A stretch of DNA of 64,000 bases from Mycobacterium gordonae (GCF_001417955.2 NZ_LKTM01000190.1:1-64000); one strand, 5' to 3'; shown: positions 1-10,057, counted from the stretch's first letter. A program made the numbers and translations. Notes: generated from the letters alone by a model not told the origin.

Positions 1-1799
1 CCCTGGCCGCCGGTACCGCCATTGCGCACAGTCTGGCTGCCGGCGCCGCCGACGCCACCGTCACCGCCGATCCCTGCCGCACCGCCTTGGCCGCCCGCGC
101 CTCCGACGCCGGTTACCCCACCGGTCCCGCTGCCTAGCGCGGTACCCCCAGCACCCCCGGCACCACCGTGGCCGCCGGCCCCGCCATTGCCGCCGAGGCC
201 GCCGGTCCCGCCGGTGGCTCCGGCGACGGTTGCGTCCGCCCCGGTCGCTCCGGCGCCGCCGGCACCACCGAGACCACCCACACCGCCGGCGCCGCCGTTA
301 CCGCCGTTGCCCGACACCGCACCGCCGTGACCACCGGCACCGCCGACGCCACCGATTCCGCCGACCGCGCCCGTGCCGCCACCGGCACCCGGGGTAGCAC
401 CGTTCGCCCCTGCGGCGCCGGCCACACCGGCACCACCCGCACCACCGTTGCCGCCGTTGCCCGTTACGCCGCCGTCGCCGCCGGCACCACCAGTACCACC
501 GACCACGCCGATACCGCCGGTACCGCCGTTGCCACCCGCTCCGCTGCCATCACCGTTACCGCCGGCGCCACCGACACCACCGTGACCAGCCGTCCCTGCA
601 TTGCCGCCGGCCCCGCCGTTGCCGCCGGCCGCGTTAGACCCACCGGCGGCAGTAAGGCCCAACCCACCGGCACCGCCGTTGCCGCCACTGGTGGCCGCGG
701 CGCCCGCGGCGCCGTTCGCCGCGCCGAGCGAACCCGCTCCGCCCACACCACCGATGCCAGGGTTACCGCCCTGGCCGCCGGCGCCACCGTGAATGTTTCC
801 GATATCGCCGTCGCCGCCGACACCGCCCGCACCCCCGAGTCCGGCGGCACCACCTGCACCACCCACCCCGCCGGCACCGAACATGCCCGTGCTGCCGGCA
901 GCGCCGCCGGCACCACCATTACCGCCGGCACCGCCGACGCCTCCCGTCGCGCCACCCCCGACGGCGTCGAAGCCGGTGCCACCGGCACCACCGGCGCCTC
1001 CCGCACCACCGGCGCCCGCCGTGCTGAACACCGTCCCGCCGTTGCCGCCGAGGCCGCCGACACCGCCGTTACCGCCGGCGGCACCGGACAACGGGTCGCC
1101 GGCGCCACCGGCACCGCCCACGCCGCCCGCGCCACCCGCGCCGAAGAAGCCGGCGTTTCCACCGATACCGCCCGCGCCCCCGGTCAGGCCTGCGGCGGCA
1201 CCGACGCCGCCCGTTCCGCCGATACCGCCGTTTCCGAACAAGATGCCGCCGGAGCCGCCGTTTCCGCCGGCGGCGCCCGCTCCACCCGTACCACCGATGC
1301 CGCCGGTGCCGAAGAGGCCGGCGGCGCCGCCGTTACCACCGACCTGGCCCGCCGCACCGGATCCGCCCGCGCCACCGTTGCCCCACAGCAATCCGCCCGC
1401 TCCGCCATTCGCGCCGGTTCCTGCGGCCCCGTCGGTGCCGTTCCCGATCAACGGACGCCCAAACGCTGCCTGGGTCGGCGCATTGATCAGGTCCATCACG
1501 CCCTGCAACGGCGATGCGTTCACCGCCTCGGCGGTCGAGTACGCGTTACTCGCAGATGTGAGGGTTTGCACAAACTGTTGGTGGAAGGCCTCCGCTTGAG
1601 AGCTCAGCGCTTGATAGCTCTGAGCATGCGAGCCGAAGAGCGCGGCGATGGCTGCCGACACCTCATCCTGCGCGGCCGGCAGCAAAGCAGCTACGGGTCT
1701 CGCCCAGACCCCGTTGGCCTCGTTGATCGACGCACCCAGACTCTGCAAATTCGTTGCCGCAGCAGCGAAGAGGTCAGGGGCAGCCACCAAATACGACAT
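1..1799 (-). CDS. PE_PGRS family protein (C-terminus outside window)
   Basis: The first ~95 residues form a PE domain: it opens [20 protein letters not shown] and ends near a YSTAE sequence, matching the YxxxD/E export signal of type VII (ESX) substrates. A short linker ([16 protein letters not shown]) leads into the PGRS domain, hundreds of residues of GGAGG/GGxGGN repeats that continue to the left edge, so about 599 residues are visible and the C-terminus is missing. Such proteins are exported to the mycobacterial surface by ESX-5. The ATG at 1799 is preceded by CAGGAG. Position next to the Z-prenyl synthase matches Rv1087 (PE_PGRS21) in H37Rv. The repeat DNA throws up long meaningless frames on the other strand. 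Confidence 0.93.
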   Translation of the reverse strand, partial: MSYLVAAPDLFAAAATNLQSLGASINEANGVWARPVAALLPAAQDEVSAAIAALFGSHAQSYQALSSQAEAFHQQFVQTLTSASNAYSTAEAVNASPLQGVMDLINAPTQAAFGRPLIGNGTDGAAGTGANGGAGGLLWGNGGAGGSGAAGQVGGNGGAAGLFGTGGIGGTGGAGAAGGNGGSGGILFGNGGIGGTGGVGAAAGLTGGAGGIGGNAGFFGAGGAGGVGGAGGAGDPLSGAAGGNGGVGGLGGNGGTVFSTAGAGGAGGAGGAGGTGFDAVGGGATGGVGGAGGNGGAGGAAGSTGMFGAGGVGGAGGAAGLGGAGGVGGDGDIGNIHGGAGGQGGNPGIGGVGGAGSLGAANGAAGAAATSGGNGGAGGLGLTAAGGSNAAGGNGGAGGNAGTAGHGGVGGAGGNGDGSGAGGNGGTGGIGVVGGTGGAGGDGGVTGNGGNGGAGGAGVAGAAGANGATPGAGGGTGAVGGIGGVGGAGGHGGAVSGNGGNGGAGGVGGLGGAGGAGATGADATVAGATGGTGGLGGNGGAGGHGGAGGAGGTALGSGTGGVTGVGGAGGQGGAAGIGGDGGVGGAGSQTVRNGGTGGQ

Positions 1800-2309
1800 T
1801 GCTGAAACTCCTGTGGTTCATGGCCGACGGTTGGACACGCGATTGGGAATGTACATCCACGCGAGACCGAAACACCAGATCTGACAACACGTCTTTTCAG
1901 ATTTCTCTGAGCGTGTCGGCGGGCCCACTGTTGGGCGCCGTTAGCCGAAGCTTGAATATCCACAATTCCACTATTGAATTCATGTTAGTAAGCGTCCGAC
2001 CGACCCGGCGTTCACCTTCCGACACCTATCTGGTCACTGAATCTCGTTGCAGTACAACGGTTTTAGTCTGCTATTAGACATGGCCTACTGATGAGTAACC
2101 CTCTGATAAATGTGTCGATAGGTTGGCTAATATGGGAGTTGTCTATGAAGATTTTTGACTGATCGTTAGCTGAACACGAAGTAACGAAGTTTGCTAGGCC
2201 GCCTTCGACGGGGTCTCCGGACGACTGGAATGACACACGCCATGTGACAAAACTGGGCCAAAACGACACGCCGAAGGGCGGTCTGACGCCGCTCAGTCCT
2301 GGCGCTCGA
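1800..2309. other. AT-rich intergenic region upstream of PE_PGRS gene
   Basis: About 510 bases between the prenyl synthase stop and the PE_PGRS start. Roughly 1900-2160 is clearly more AT-rich than the rest of the window. It should hold the PE_PGRS promoter and the end of the upstream transcript. I see no convincing gene, no strong terminator hairpin and no clear -35/-10 pair. Confidence 0.5.
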
Positions 2310-3098
2310 CTACTTGCCGTAGCGACGGTTGCGCATGCTGTAGTCGCGCAGCGCGCGCAGAAAATCGACCCGCCGGAACGCCGGCCAGTGCGCCTCGGTG
2401 AACCACATCTCCGAGTAGGCGCTCTGCCACAGCAAAAAACCGGACAGCCGCTGCTCGCCTGAGGTTCGGATCACCAGGTCGGGGTCGGGCTGCCCCGAGG
2501 TGTACAGATTTTCGGAAATTCCTTCAACGGTTACGGCGTCGATGAGTTCCTCGGCAGTGGCGCCGTCGGCGAGTCGCTTGCCCAACAACGCGCGCACCGC
2601 GTCGACGATCTCCTGACGGCCGCCGTAGCCCACCGCGACATTGACGTGGAACGACGCGTTCTGCGGTGTGGAGTCCACCGCGTCGCGTAACCGGCGGGCC
2701 TGCGCCTCGCCCAGCAACTCCAGGTCGCCGACGGTCCGGACGCTCCAATGGTTGGCCGGGGCGCAGATTTCTTCGACGACGTCGGTGATGATCTCGATCA
2801 GCGCGGCGAGCTCTTCGGGGTCGCGTTGCAAGTTCTCAGTGGAGAGGAGGTAAACGGTGGTCATTTCGATGCCAGCTTCCTGGCACCACCGCAGCATCTC
2901 GGCGATCTTGATCGCGCCCATCCGGTAGCCGACACTGACGTCGTCGTATCCCAGGCTGCGCGCCCACCGCCGGTTCCCGTCGCACAACACCGCGATGTGG
3001 CGTGGCAACTCGGATCGCGACGCGGCCAAACCCTGCCGCAGTCGCAGCTCGTAAAGCCGGTACAACGGCTCCTTGATCCGCGGCGGGATGATCTCCAC
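2310..3098 (-). CDS. short-chain Z-isoprenyl diphosphate synthase (Rv1086-like)
   Basis: A 262-residue cis-prenyltransferase. The Rv1086 enzyme adds one isoprene unit to geranyl diphosphate to give omega,E,Z-farnesyl diphosphate, feeding decaprenyl phosphate synthesis for cell-wall arabinogalactan and lipid-linked sugars. The family signature HIAVLCDGNRRWAR places the catalytic Asp at about residue 40; the C-terminal DLVIRTSGEQRLSGF and EMWFTEAHWPAF motifs bind diphosphate. GTG at 3098 was chosen because the protein then begins VEIIPPRIKEPLYRL like Rv1086 and has the same length; a TTG at 3128 would add ten residues. The gene is divergent from the hemolysin III gene and followed by the PE_PGRS gene, as in H37Rv. 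Confidence 0.93.
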   Translation of the reverse strand: MEIIPPRIKEPLYRLYELRLRQGLAASRSELPRHIAVLCDGNRRWARSLGYDDVSVGYRMGAIKIAEMLRWCQEAGIEMTTVYLLSTENLQRDPEELAALIEIITDVVEEICAPANHWSVRTVGDLELLGEAQARRLRDAVDSTPQNASFHVNVAVGYGGRQEIVDAVRALLGKRLADGATAEELIDAVTVEGISENLYTSGQPDPDLVIRTSGEQRLSGFLLWQSAYSEMWFTEAHWPAFRRVDFLRALRDYSMRNRRYGK

Positions 3099-3243
3099 GG
3101 AATCCCACACTACTGTGACCGACACCAAACTTCGGCTGCCATTTACGGCAATATCACGCCACGTCTGACGGGGTTCTCTCAGGCAGTCCCGTTAGGCTTG
3201 AGCGGAGACATTCACGATCGACGAGGCGAGGGCAGAAGCACAG

Positions 3244-3984
3244 ATGAGCAGCCAGTCCAGCACGCTCACCAGTACAGAACCGGATCGGGAAGGTCCCTCG
3301 CCGGCCAACGCCGCGCATCAGATCGCCGAGGGCGTCGCCAAGGTTCTCAAGAAGCCCCGGTTCCGCGGCTGGATCCACGTCTATTCCGCGGGTGCTGCCG
3401 TTTTCGCCGGCGCATCGCTGGTCGCGGTGTCCTGGGCGCTGGACTCCACCAAGGCCGGCCTGGCGACGATGCTGTACACCTTCGCCACCATCATCATGTT
3501 CACCGTCAGCGCCACCTACCACCGCGTCAACTGGAAGTCGGACACCGCCCGCATCTGGATGAAGCGGGCCGATCACTCGATGATCTTCATCTTCATCGCC
3601 GGCAGCTACACGCCGTTCGCCTTGCTTGCCCTGCCCGGGCATGACGGACACGTCGTGCTGGCGATCGTATGGGGCGGTGCATTGGCCGGGGTCACGCTCA
3701 AGATGCTGTGGCCGACGGCGCCGCGCTGGGTGGGCGTGCCGCTGTACATCCTGCTGGGCTGGGTAGCGGTCTGGTACACCGGCTCGATCCTGCACAACGC
3801 GGGGGTCGCCGCGATGGTGCTGCTGTTCGTCGGCGGCGCTCTGTACAGCATCGGCGGAATTCTCTATGCGCTGAAGTGGCCTGACCCGTGGCCGTCGACG
3901 TTCGGCTATCACGAGTTCTTCCACGCCTGCACCGCGGTCGCGGCGATCTGCCACTACATCGCTATGTGGTTCGTCGTCTTCTGA
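3244..3984 (+). CDS. hemolysin III / PAQR family membrane protein (Rv1085c-like)
   Basis: A 246-residue integral membrane protein with about seven predicted helices after a polar N-terminus of ~40 residues. The PAQR/HlyIII signature is intact: SATYHR near residues 89-94, [16 protein letters not shown] at 109-124, and [10 protein letters not shown] with a further His near 237. In the family these His/Asp residues form a metal site in the membrane. Bacterial members were named for haemolysis when overexpressed; the physiological role is not settled. It is divergent from the prenyl synthase gene across 145 bases and convergent with the SnoaL-like gene downstream (four bases apart). Confidence 0.9.
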   Translation: MSSQSSTLTSTEPDREGPSPANAAHQIAEGVAKVLKKPRFRGWIHVYSAGAAVFAGASLVAVSWALDSTKAGLATMLYTFATIIMFTVSATYHRVNWKSDTARIWMKRADHSMIFIFIAGSYTPFALLALPGHDGHVVLAIVWGGALAGVTLKMLWPTAPRWVGVPLYILLGWVAVWYTGSILHNAGVAAMVLLFVGGALYSIGGILYALKWPDPWPSTFGYHEFFHACTAVAAICHYIAMWFVVF

Positions 3985-3988
3985 GGTT

Positions 3989-4372
3989 TCAGAGTTGAGT
4001 CACGTCGGCCGGTGACCAGTACGCCTTCATCGCGGTGACTTTCCCGTCGGCGTCGAAGACCATCGTCTCGATCGGTTCGATCCGCATCTTGTGGTCGCCG
4101 GCGGTGATCGTCAGCCGGAAGTGGAAGGCCGCCTCGTTGCCCGAGACGCGCAGCGTCACCAGCTCGCACTCACGCTCGACGCCCGTGACCGACGAATAGA
4201 AGCCCTGGATGGCGCCGCTGCCGATGTGCACCTCGCCGCCGACGGGATCCTCGAGCGTGGCGTCATCGGCGTAGAAGGCTGCCAAGTCATCGGCGCTGCC
4301 GCTGGTCACCGTGGCGATGTAGCGGTTGACCGTGTCGGTGATCGCTTGCGTCCTGTCAGCGGTGTTCGGCAT
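3989..4372 (-). CDS. SnoaL/NTF2-like protein
   Basis: About 127 residues with the cone-shaped NTF2-like fold pattern of SnoaL and ketosteroid-isomerase-type proteins: an N-terminal helix, DDLAAFYADDATLEDPVGG, then alternating strands ending DADGKVTAMKAYWSP. Related mycobacterial proteins are annotated as steroid delta-isomerase-like, but I cannot identify a substrate. ATG 4372 is preferred; an in-frame GTG at 4381 would add three residues. It follows the DUF255 gene by a few bases on the same strand, so it is probably the last gene of that operon. I do not recall it at this place in H37Rv, so it may be an insertion or a local loss there. Confidence 0.82.
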   Translation of the reverse strand: MPNTADRTQAITDTVNRYIATVTSGSADDLAAFYADDATLEDPVGGEVHIGSGAIQGFYSSVTGVERECELVTLRVSGNEAAFHFRLTITAGDHKMRIEPIETMVFDADGKVTAMKAYWSPADVTQL

Positions 4373-4385
4373 GTGACGCACGCTA

Positions 4386-6398
4386 CTACCCGGGGATTCC
4401 CAGGGCGGCGGCGAGTTGGTCCGCGCCGGTCACCGGCAAGTCGCAGAGCCGGCCCCGGCACACGTACGCGGCGTCGGCCCCGGCCACCCGGTCGCGTCCG
4501 GCCAGCAGCGGCGACGAGTCCGGCGCGCCTCCGACGACGATCGTCCCGCCGGGCGCCAGCCGGCGGGCAGCGGTGAGCAACGGCGACGCCGGGCCGGCAC
4601 ACGCGACCGCGATCTGCAGCGGCCCGCGCACGGCGGCCTCGGCAACCGCCAGCCAGTGCCCGGCCGAACGTGGGGCGCGCGCCATCAGCACCGAATGCGC
4701 GTCCAGGGTTTCGCCCACGATATGTAGATACCGCTCGGCCAGGTCCCCCGAAGCCAGGTGTGCGGCAGCGAGCAGCGCCTCCGCGATGGACGAGGCCCCC
4801 GACGGCGTCGCCCCGTCCAGGGGATCGGCGGGTCTCAGCACGAGTTGCTCGGCGTCGTCGGCGGTGTCGAACCAGCGGCCCGGACGTTGCGGGTCGCTGA
4901 AATGCTCCACTGCGGTGTCCAGCAGCGCGGTGGCCGCAGCCAACCAGGTGTCGTCGGGACTCAACTGGTACAGCGCCAGCAATCCGGTGGCCAGCATCGC
5001 GTAGTCCTCCAGGATGGCCGCGCTGTCCCCCACCACCCCGGCGAGACTGGCACGCCGCAGTCGGCCGTCGACGACATGCACGTTTAGCAGCGCCGTCGCG
5101 CAACGCACTGCCGCGTGCGCCAAACTCGGGTCATCCAGAGCGACACTGGCTTCGGCCAGGGCGGTGATCGCCAGCCCGTTCCAGGAAGTGACCACTTTGT
5201 CGTCGCGTCCCGGCTGCGAGCGGGTGAGCCGGGCGGCGAGTAATGCGGCGCGCACCCGTCCCAGACGTTGTGGGTCTTCGGGATCGACGGGCAATTGCAG
5301 CACCGATGCCCCGTGCTCGAAGGTGCCCACTCGGGATACCCCGAAAACCCTCGCCGCCCAGCGCCCGTCGTCGGGTCCCAGCACCTCGGTCAGCTGCGGC
5401 GGCGTCCACACGTAGGTCGATCCCTCGCGCCCGTCGGCATCGGCGTCCAGCGACGAGGTGAACATGTCACCGTCGGCCAGGTCGTCGAGCAGAAAGCGCG
5501 CGGTCTGCGCGGCGACCCGGCGGGCCAGCGGATCCCCGGTCCGCCGGGCCCAATGGGAGTAGAACCGCAGCAGCAGCGCATTGTCGTACAGCATCTTCTC
5601 GAAATGCGGCACCACCCAGGCGTGGTCGACGCTGTACCGGGCGAAGCCGCCGGCAAGTTGGTCGTAGATGCCGCCGCGGGCCATGGCTGCACCCGCCCGC
5701 GACACCGCCTCCGAGACTTCGGATGACCCGGTGCGTTCGTAGTTGCGGAGCAGACCCTCGAGCAGCGCCGACGGCGGAAACTTCGGGGCAGTGCCGAATC
5801 CGCCGTGCACGACGTCCTGATCCCGCAGCACGGCGGCGACGGCGTCGTCACACAAGCCGGGCACGATCGCCGGCCCACCGCCCGGCAGCCCTGACGCCAT
5901 CGAGCGCAATTCGCCGGCGATGTGGTCGGAGGCCTCCTCCACTTCGGCGCGCCGTTGTGTCCATGTCTCGTTGATCGCCGAAAGCAGTTGCAGAAACGCA
6001 TCTTTGGGGTAGTAGGTGCCGCAGAAGAAGGGCCGTCCGTCCGGGGTGAGGAAGCACGTCATCGGCCAGCCACCCTGCCCGGTGAGCGCGACGGTGGCGT
6101 TCATGTAGACGGAGTCGATGTCCGGGCGCTCTTCGCGGTCCACCTTGATGCAGACGAACCCGGCGTTCATGGCCGCGGCCACCTCGTAGTCCTCGAACGA
6201 TTCGTGGGCCATCACGTGGCACCAGTGGCAGGCGGCGTAACCGATGGACAGCAGCACCGGCACGTCACGCGCAGCGGCCTCGGCGAGTGCTTGCGGACCC
6301 CACTGCTGCCAGTGCACAGGGTTGTCGGCGTGCTGGCGCAGGTACGGGCTGGTGGCCTCGCCGAGTGTGTTAGTCCCGGGCAGGTCAGCCGGGCTCAT
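4386..6398 (-). CDS. DUF255 thioredoxin-fold / YyaL-SPATA20-like protein (Rv1084-like)
   Basis: A 670-residue protein of the YyaL/SSP411 family. Residues ~10-170 are a thioredoxin-like DUF255 domain with the family motif YLRQHADNPVHWQQW and a CHWC redox-type pair at C57 and C60. The remaining ~500 residues resemble the alpha/alpha six-hairpin glycosidase/epimerase fold (GGFGTAPKFP, HFEKMLYDNALLL). The biochemical role is unknown. ATG 6398 gives [10 protein letters not shown], matching the start of Rv1084; the longer frame to 6467 overlaps the upstream gene too far. The start lies inside the last 14 bases of the small membrane-protein gene, so translation is probably coupled. Confidence 0.92.
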   Translation of the reverse strand: MSPADLPGTNTLGEATSPYLRQHADNPVHWQQWGPQALAEAAARDVPVLLSIGYAACHWCHVMAHESFEDYEVAAAMNAGFVCIKVDREERPDIDSVYMNATVALTGQGGWPMTCFLTPDGRPFFCGTYYPKDAFLQLLSAINETWTQRRAEVEEASDHIAGELRSMASGLPGGGPAIVPGLCDDAVAAVLRDQDVVHGGFGTAPKFPPSALLEGLLRNYERTGSSEVSEAVSRAGAAMARGGIYDQLAGGFARYSVDHAWVVPHFEKMLYDNALLLRFYSHWARRTGDPLARRVAAQTARFLLDDLADGDMFTSSLDADADGREGSTYVWTPPQLTEVLGPDDGRWAARVFGVSRVGTFEHGASVLQLPVDPEDPQRLGRVRAALLAARLTRSQPGRDDKVVTSWNGLAITALAEASVALDDPSLAHAAVRCATALLNVHVVDGRLRRASLAGVVGDSAAILEDYAMLATGLLALYQLSPDDTWLAAATALLDTAVEHFSDPQRPGRWFDTADDAEQLVLRPADPLDGATPSGASSIAEALLAAAHLASGDLAERYLHIVGETLDAHSVLMARAPRSAGHWLAVAEAAVRGPLQIAVACAGPASPLLTAARRLAPGGTIVVGGAPDSSPLLAGRDRVAGADAAYVCRGRLCDLPVTGADQLAAALGIPG

Positions 6399-6669
6399 GG
6401 GCCGAGCCCGGAGGCCGGTTTCTGTCAGCGTCGGTGGCCGGAGGCTCGACCGTGTCGGTGCCCTCATCGGCGGCCTGATCCGGCTCGGGGTGCTGGCGAT
6501 CGAAGGACTCCGGGACCTTCTTCAACTGCCTGTTCATCGAACGGACCAGGAACACGGTGGCGACGATGAGCAGCACGACCACCACCAGCCCCAGGGGACT
6601 GGCCTTGCCGAAATCCGGTCCGTTGTTCTTCGGGCCGGCAGCGATCACGGTGAGCAGAAAGTGGTTCAC
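6385..6669 (-). CDS. small membrane protein (Rv1083-like)
   Basis: Ninety-four residues with one clear transmembrane helix ([18 protein letters not shown], about residues 25-42), a basic stretch [11 protein letters not shown] just after it, and a disordered acidic/proline tail. Orientation is probably N-out/C-in by the positive-inside rule. It overlaps the end of mca by four bases upstream and the DUF255 gene by 14 bases downstream, as Rv1083 sits between Rv1082 (mca) and Rv1084. No enzymatic motif is visible; a role connected to Mca or the DUF255 protein is only suggested by the coupling. Confidence 0.85.
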   Translation of the reverse strand: MNHFLLTVIAAGPKNNGPDFGKASPLGLVVVVLLIVATVFLVRSMNRQLKKVPESFDRQHPEPDQAADEGTDTVEPPATDADRNRPPGSAHEPG

Positions 6670-7535
6670 GGCTCGAAGATCCCCTCGAACAGATCGGTCT
6701 CCGGTATGCGGGCCGGCACCCGCGAGCGGGCCAGCTCGAACTCTTCAGTCGGCCACAGCCGCTCCTGCCACTCGATCGGCGCGGCGAAGAACTCTGCGTT
6801 CGGATCGATCTGGGTGGCATGGGCGATGAGTGCATCGTCGCGTTGACCGAAGTACGCCGAGCACTCCACGCGGGTGGTCACCCGCTTCTCGAAGTGATCG
6901 TTCTCCGGCAGCCAGTGCGTCAGCCACTTCTCGAACGGACCCTCCTGGCCGTTCTTGGCGAACTCGTCCTGCAGCAGCTGCATCCGCGCCCGCAGGAAAC
7001 CGTGCACGTAATACAGCTTGGACACCGACCACGGCTCCCCGGCGTCGGGGAACCGTCGATAATCGCCGGCCGCTTCGTAGGCGCCGACGGATACCTCGTG
7101 GCAGCGGATGTGATCGGGGTGCGGGTAGCCGCCGTTCTCGTCGTAGGTGATCATCACGTGCGGCTGAAACTCTCTGACCACCCGCACCAGCGCTTCGGTG
7201 GACTCTTCCAACGGCACCAGGGCGAAGCAGCCCTCAGGTAGGGGCGGCGGCGGGTCGCCCTTGGGCAGGCCGGAGTCGATGAAGCCCAGCCAGTGGTGTT
7301 CGACGCCCAGGATCTCGGCGGCCTTGGCCATCTCGTCCCGGCGAATTTCGTGTATGTGGCCGTGCACGTCCGGAAGGTCCATCGCCGGGTTCAGGATCTC
7401 ACCGCGTTCGCCGCCGGTCAGCGTCACCACCATGACCCGGTGGCCCTCATCGGCGTAGCGCGCCAGCGTTGCGGCCCCCTTGCTGGATTCGTCGTCGGGG
7501 TGGGCGTGCACCGCCATCAATCGCAGTTTGCTCAC
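6666..7535 (-). CDS. mca: mycothiol S-conjugate amidase
   Basis: Mca hydrolyses mycothiol S-conjugates to a mercapturic acid and GlcN-inositol, detoxifying electrophiles and drugs in the cytoplasm. The 289-residue protein belongs to the zinc-dependent LmbE/PIG-L deacetylase family: AHPDDE at residues 11-16 carries the zinc His/Asp and the catalytic Asp, and HPDH at 139-142 gives the third ligand. Close similarity to Rv1082 runs end to end. GTG 7535 is chosen because AAGGGAG lies just upstream and [12 protein letters not shown] matches the family start. It leads a three-gene coupled operon with the small membrane protein and the DUF255 protein. Confidence 0.96.
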   Translation of the reverse strand: MSKLRLMAVHAHPDDESSKGAATLARYADEGHRVMVVTLTGGERGEILNPAMDLPDVHGHIHEIRRDEMAKAAEILGVEHHWLGFIDSGLPKGDPPPPLPEGCFALVPLEESTEALVRVVREFQPHVMITYDENGGYPHPDHIRCHEVSVGAYEAAGDYRRFPDAGEPWSVSKLYYVHGFLRARMQLLQDEFAKNGQEGPFEKWLTHWLPENDHFEKRVTTRVECSAYFGQRDDALIAHATQIDPNAEFFAAPIEWQERLWPTEEFELARSRVPARIPETDLFEGIFEP

Positions 7536-7641
7536 GAGCTCCCTTGCATCTGTTCTTCCGAGTCCGTCCATTGGCCGCCCACCGACCGTGTGAGTGCCCC
7601 CTATACTTCCAGTTCTCCTGTACCCCACAACTCCCGAGGGC

Positions 7642-8088
7642 ATGACTGAGCACTTGACCGAGGATTCCTTCGCCCGGCCCGAGGCACGCTATGGACGTGA
7701 CCGGCTGTCGCGGAAAACGCGGCGCCGCGTCGTCATCGGCCTGACCGTACTGGTCCTGGCGGCGGGAGTGGGCATCGCGATCGTGGCTTACCGGCAAATC
7801 GGCTCCGGACCGGTCAAAGGCACCTTGGCCGGCTACGAGGTGATCGATGACCAGACGGCGTCGGTGACCATCAGCGTGTACCGCAGCGACCCGTCGCGGC
7901 CGGTCGACTGCATCGTGCGGATCAGGTCTAAAGACGGCAGCGAGACGGGCCGCCGCGAAGTGCTGGTGCCCCCGGCCGGCCAGAACACCGTGCAGGTGAC
8001 CACAACGCTCAAATCGAGCAAGCCGCCGGCGATGGCGGACGTGTACGGCTGCGGCGCGGACGTGCCCGGCTATCTGCGGCCTCAGTGA
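7642..8088 (+). CDS. DUF4307 single-pass membrane protein (Rv1081c-like)
   Basis: A 148-residue protein with a basic cytosolic N-terminus (RLSRKTRRR), one transmembrane helix ([20 protein letters not shown], about residues 30-49) and an extracytoplasmic beta-rich domain with two Cys (DCIVRI, YGCGAD) that could pair. This is the DUF4307 pattern found across actinobacteria next to mca and greA; its function is unknown. ATG 7642 follows GAGG and gives the length of Rv1081c. It is divergent from mca across 106 bases and precedes greA. Confidence 0.9.
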   Translation: MTEHLTEDSFARPEARYGRDRLSRKTRRRVVIGLTVLVLAAGVGIAIVAYRQIGSGPVKGTLAGYEVIDDQTASVTISVYRSDPSRPVDCIVRIRSKDGSETGRREVLVPPAGQNTVQVTTTLKSSKPPAMADVYGCGADVPGYLRPQ

Positions 8089-8145
8089 GCGGATAGCAAA
8101 ACGCCGAACTGCGGATATGTCAGTCATCTACCGTTTGCGCGGTGG

Positions 8146-8182
8146 TAACATGGATGAATGCACGGTCCTGCTTGGGACCGTG
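8146..8182 (+). promoter_or_regulatory. candidate extended -10 promoter and leader hairpin of greA
   Basis: TGG-TAACAT at 8143-8151 looks like an extended -10 element; no good -35 is seen. Just after the expected start, CACGGTCC (8161-8168) and GGACCGTG (8175-8182) form a perfect 8-bp stem with a six-base loop, about 120 bases before the greA start. No T-run follows, so it is not a simple terminator. Confidence 0.4.
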
Positions 8183-8302
8183 TATTGCTGCATTAGAGGC
8201 CGTGAGCAGAGCGGAGTTGCAGCACCCGGGGTGGGGACCCGCACACGCCCAACATCGGGACCACAGCTTGCGCGGAACAACAAGTACAAGGAGCGCCACG
8301 AG

Positions 8303-8797
8303 ATGACGGACACTCAGGTGACCTGGTTGACCCAGGAGTCACATGACCGACTCAAGGCCGAGCTCGACCAGTTGATCGCGAATCGCCCGATCATCGCCGC
8401 CGAGATCAACGACCGCCGCGAAGAGGGCGACCTACGCGAGAACGGCGGATATCACGCCGCCCGCGAGGAGCAGGGCCAGCAGGAGGCCCGTATCCGCCAG
8501 CTGCAGGACCTACTCAACAACGCCAAGGTCGGTGAGGCGCCCAAGCAGTCCGGCGTAGCGCTGCCGGGTTCGGTGGTGAAGGTCTACTACAACGGCGACA
8601 AGGACGACAGCGAGACCTTTTTGATCGCAACCCGCCAGGAAGGCGTCAACGACGGCAAGCTCGAGGTCTATTCGCCGAACTCACCGTTGGGCGGTGCGCT
8701 GATCGACGCCAAGGTGGGCGAGACCCGCAGCTACAAGGTGCCCAGCGGCAACACCGTCGAAGTGACGCTGGTCAGCGCGGAGCCTTACCACTCCTGA
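8303..8797 (+). CDS. greA: transcription elongation factor GreA
   Basis: GreA enters the RNA polymerase secondary channel and stimulates cleavage of backtracked transcripts. The 164-residue product has the N-terminal antiparallel coiled coil (about residues 8-80) with the acidic tip [20 protein letters not shown], where the conserved Asp/Glu coordinate the catalytic magnesium, and the C-terminal FKBP-like domain ([14 protein letters not shown]). Length equals that of Rv1080c. ATG 8303 follows AAGGAG at a normal distance. It is convergent with metB, with a strong hairpin between the two stops. Confidence 0.96.
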   Translation: MTDTQVTWLTQESHDRLKAELDQLIANRPIIAAEINDRREEGDLRENGGYHAAREEQGQQEARIRQLQDLLNNAKVGEAPKQSGVALPGSVVKVYYNGDKDDSETFLIATRQEGVNDGKLEVYSPNSPLGGALIDAKVGETRSYKVPSGNTVEVTLVSAEPYHS

Positions 8798-8805
8798 TTT
8801 CCCTG

Positions 8806-8867
8806 CGCGAGCAGACGCGAAATCGCACACGCGGGGTCCGCGCCGTGCGATTTCGCGTCTGCTCGCG
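8806..8867. terminator. perfect 23-bp inverted repeat between greA and metB
   Basis: Left arm 8806-8828 (CGCGAGCAGACGCGAAATCG, then CAC) and right arm 8845-8867 are exact reverse complements, with a 16-base loop that is itself GC-rich. It sits between the convergent stops of greA (8797) and metB (8872), so it most likely works as a terminator for both. A diverged copy of the same element lies at 28546-28607. Confidence 0.8.
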
Positions 8868-8871
8868 GTAA

Positions 8872-10026
8872 CTAACCGAGCGCCTGGTCCAGGTCGGCCA
8901 GCAGATCCGCAACATCCTCGATTCCCACCGAAAGCCGGACGAGATCGTCGGGAACCTCCAGCTGGGATCCGGCCGTGGATGCGTGCGTCATGGCACTGGG
9001 GTGCTCGATAAGCGACTCCACCCCACCCAGCGATTCGGCCAGGATGAACACGCGGGTCTGAGCGCACAATTTCTCGGCGGCCGCACGCCCGCCGCGCATC
9101 CGCACCGAGACCATGCCACCGAAACCGCGCATCTGCCGGGCGGCAACCTCATGCCCGGGGTGACCGGGCAGACCGGGATACAGCACGCCGCTCACCGCGG
9201 GATGGCCCGCCAGGAAATCCGCAACCGCGGCGGCGTTTTCGCTGTGCCGCTGCATCCGCAGCACCAGCGTCTTCAGGCCGCGCAGGGTGAGGTAGGCGTC
9301 GAACGGCCCGGGCACGGCGCCGGCCCCGTTCTGCAGAAACGCGAACGCCCGGTCCAGTTCCTCGTCGTTGGTCACCAGGGCGCCCCCGACGACGTCGGAG
9401 TGGCCGCCGATGTACTTGGTGGTCGAATGCAACACCACGTCCGCACCGAGCGTCAGCGGCTGCTGCAGCGCAGGGGAAGCAAAGGTGTTGTCCACCAACA
9501 CTTTTGCTGAGCTGTCGGTGCCGATCTGAGCGATTCCGCTGATATCGGCGATCGACAGCAGCGGGTTGGTGGGCGTCTCAACCCAGATCAGTCGCGTCTG
9601 CGGGTTGATCGCGGCCCGCACGGCGTCCAGGTCCGACAGCGCCACCGGGGTGTACGCGATGCCCCATTGCGTAAACACCTTGTCGATCAGCCGGAACGTG
9701 CCGCCATAGGCGTCGTCGGGGATGACGACGTGGTCGCCGGGGCGCAGGAGCGCCCGTAGCGCACAGTCGGTGGCAGCCATGCCGGAACTGAACGCCCGCC
9801 CGTAAGTGCCGTCCTCCACCGCGGCCAGCGAGGCCTCCAGCGCCGAGCGGGTCGGGTTGCCGGTGCGCGCGTATTCGAACCCGCCACGCAGACCGCCGAC
9901 CCCGTCCTGGGCGAAGGTGCTGCTGGCATAGATAGGTGTGTTGACGGCGCCGGTCGCCGGGTCGGGGCGGTAGCCGGCGTGGATGGCTTTGGTGGCAAGT
10001 CCGTTGAATGCGTGGTCGTCGCTCAT
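8872..10026 (-). CDS. metB: cystathionine gamma-synthase
   Basis: MetB is a PLP enzyme that joins O-succinyl- or O-acetyl-homoserine with cysteine to form cystathionine, the forward transsulfuration step toward methionine. The 384-residue product shows the Cys/Met metabolism PLP family signature: YARTGNPTR (52-60), SSGMAA (80-85), DNTFASP (179-185), and the Schiff-base Lys204 in HSTTKYIGGHSD. ATG 10026 starts MSDDHAFNGLATKAIHAGY as in Rv1079. cbs, encoded just upstream on the same strand, runs the reverse transsulfuration chemistry, so the cluster handles homocysteine-cysteine interconversion. Confidence 0.95.
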   Translation of the reverse strand: MSDDHAFNGLATKAIHAGYRPDPATGAVNTPIYASSTFAQDGVGGLRGGFEYARTGNPTRSALEASLAAVEDGTYGRAFSSGMAATDCALRALLRPGDHVVIPDDAYGGTFRLIDKVFTQWGIAYTPVALSDLDAVRAAINPQTRLIWVETPTNPLLSIADISGIAQIGTDSSAKVLVDNTFASPALQQPLTLGADVVLHSTTKYIGGHSDVVGGALVTNDEELDRAFAFLQNGAGAVPGPFDAYLTLRGLKTLVLRMQRHSENAAAVADFLAGHPAVSGVLYPGLPGHPGHEVAARQMRGFGGMVSVRMRGGRAAAEKLCAQTRVFILAESLGGVESLIEHPSAMTHASTAGSQLEVPDDLVRLSVGIEDVADLLADLDQALG

Positions 10027-10057
10027 CGACCGCCAGCCTAATCGCGCAACCGCGCGC

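Noticed and set aside
1..1400. Repetitive DNA resembling an array
   Set aside because: Repeats are short imperfect codon repeats of the PGRS domain, with no regular direct repeats and unique spacers, so not CRISPR.
168..1805. Long plus-strand frame of 545 codons and others over the left edge
   Set aside because: They mirror the GGxGG repeat DNA of the PE_PGRS gene; composition is repetitive Thr/Ala/Gly with no start site or family resemblance.
2063..2269. Minus-strand frame of 68 codons in the AT-rich region
   Set aside because: No ribosome-binding site, no recognisable domain, and it lies in a likely promoter region.
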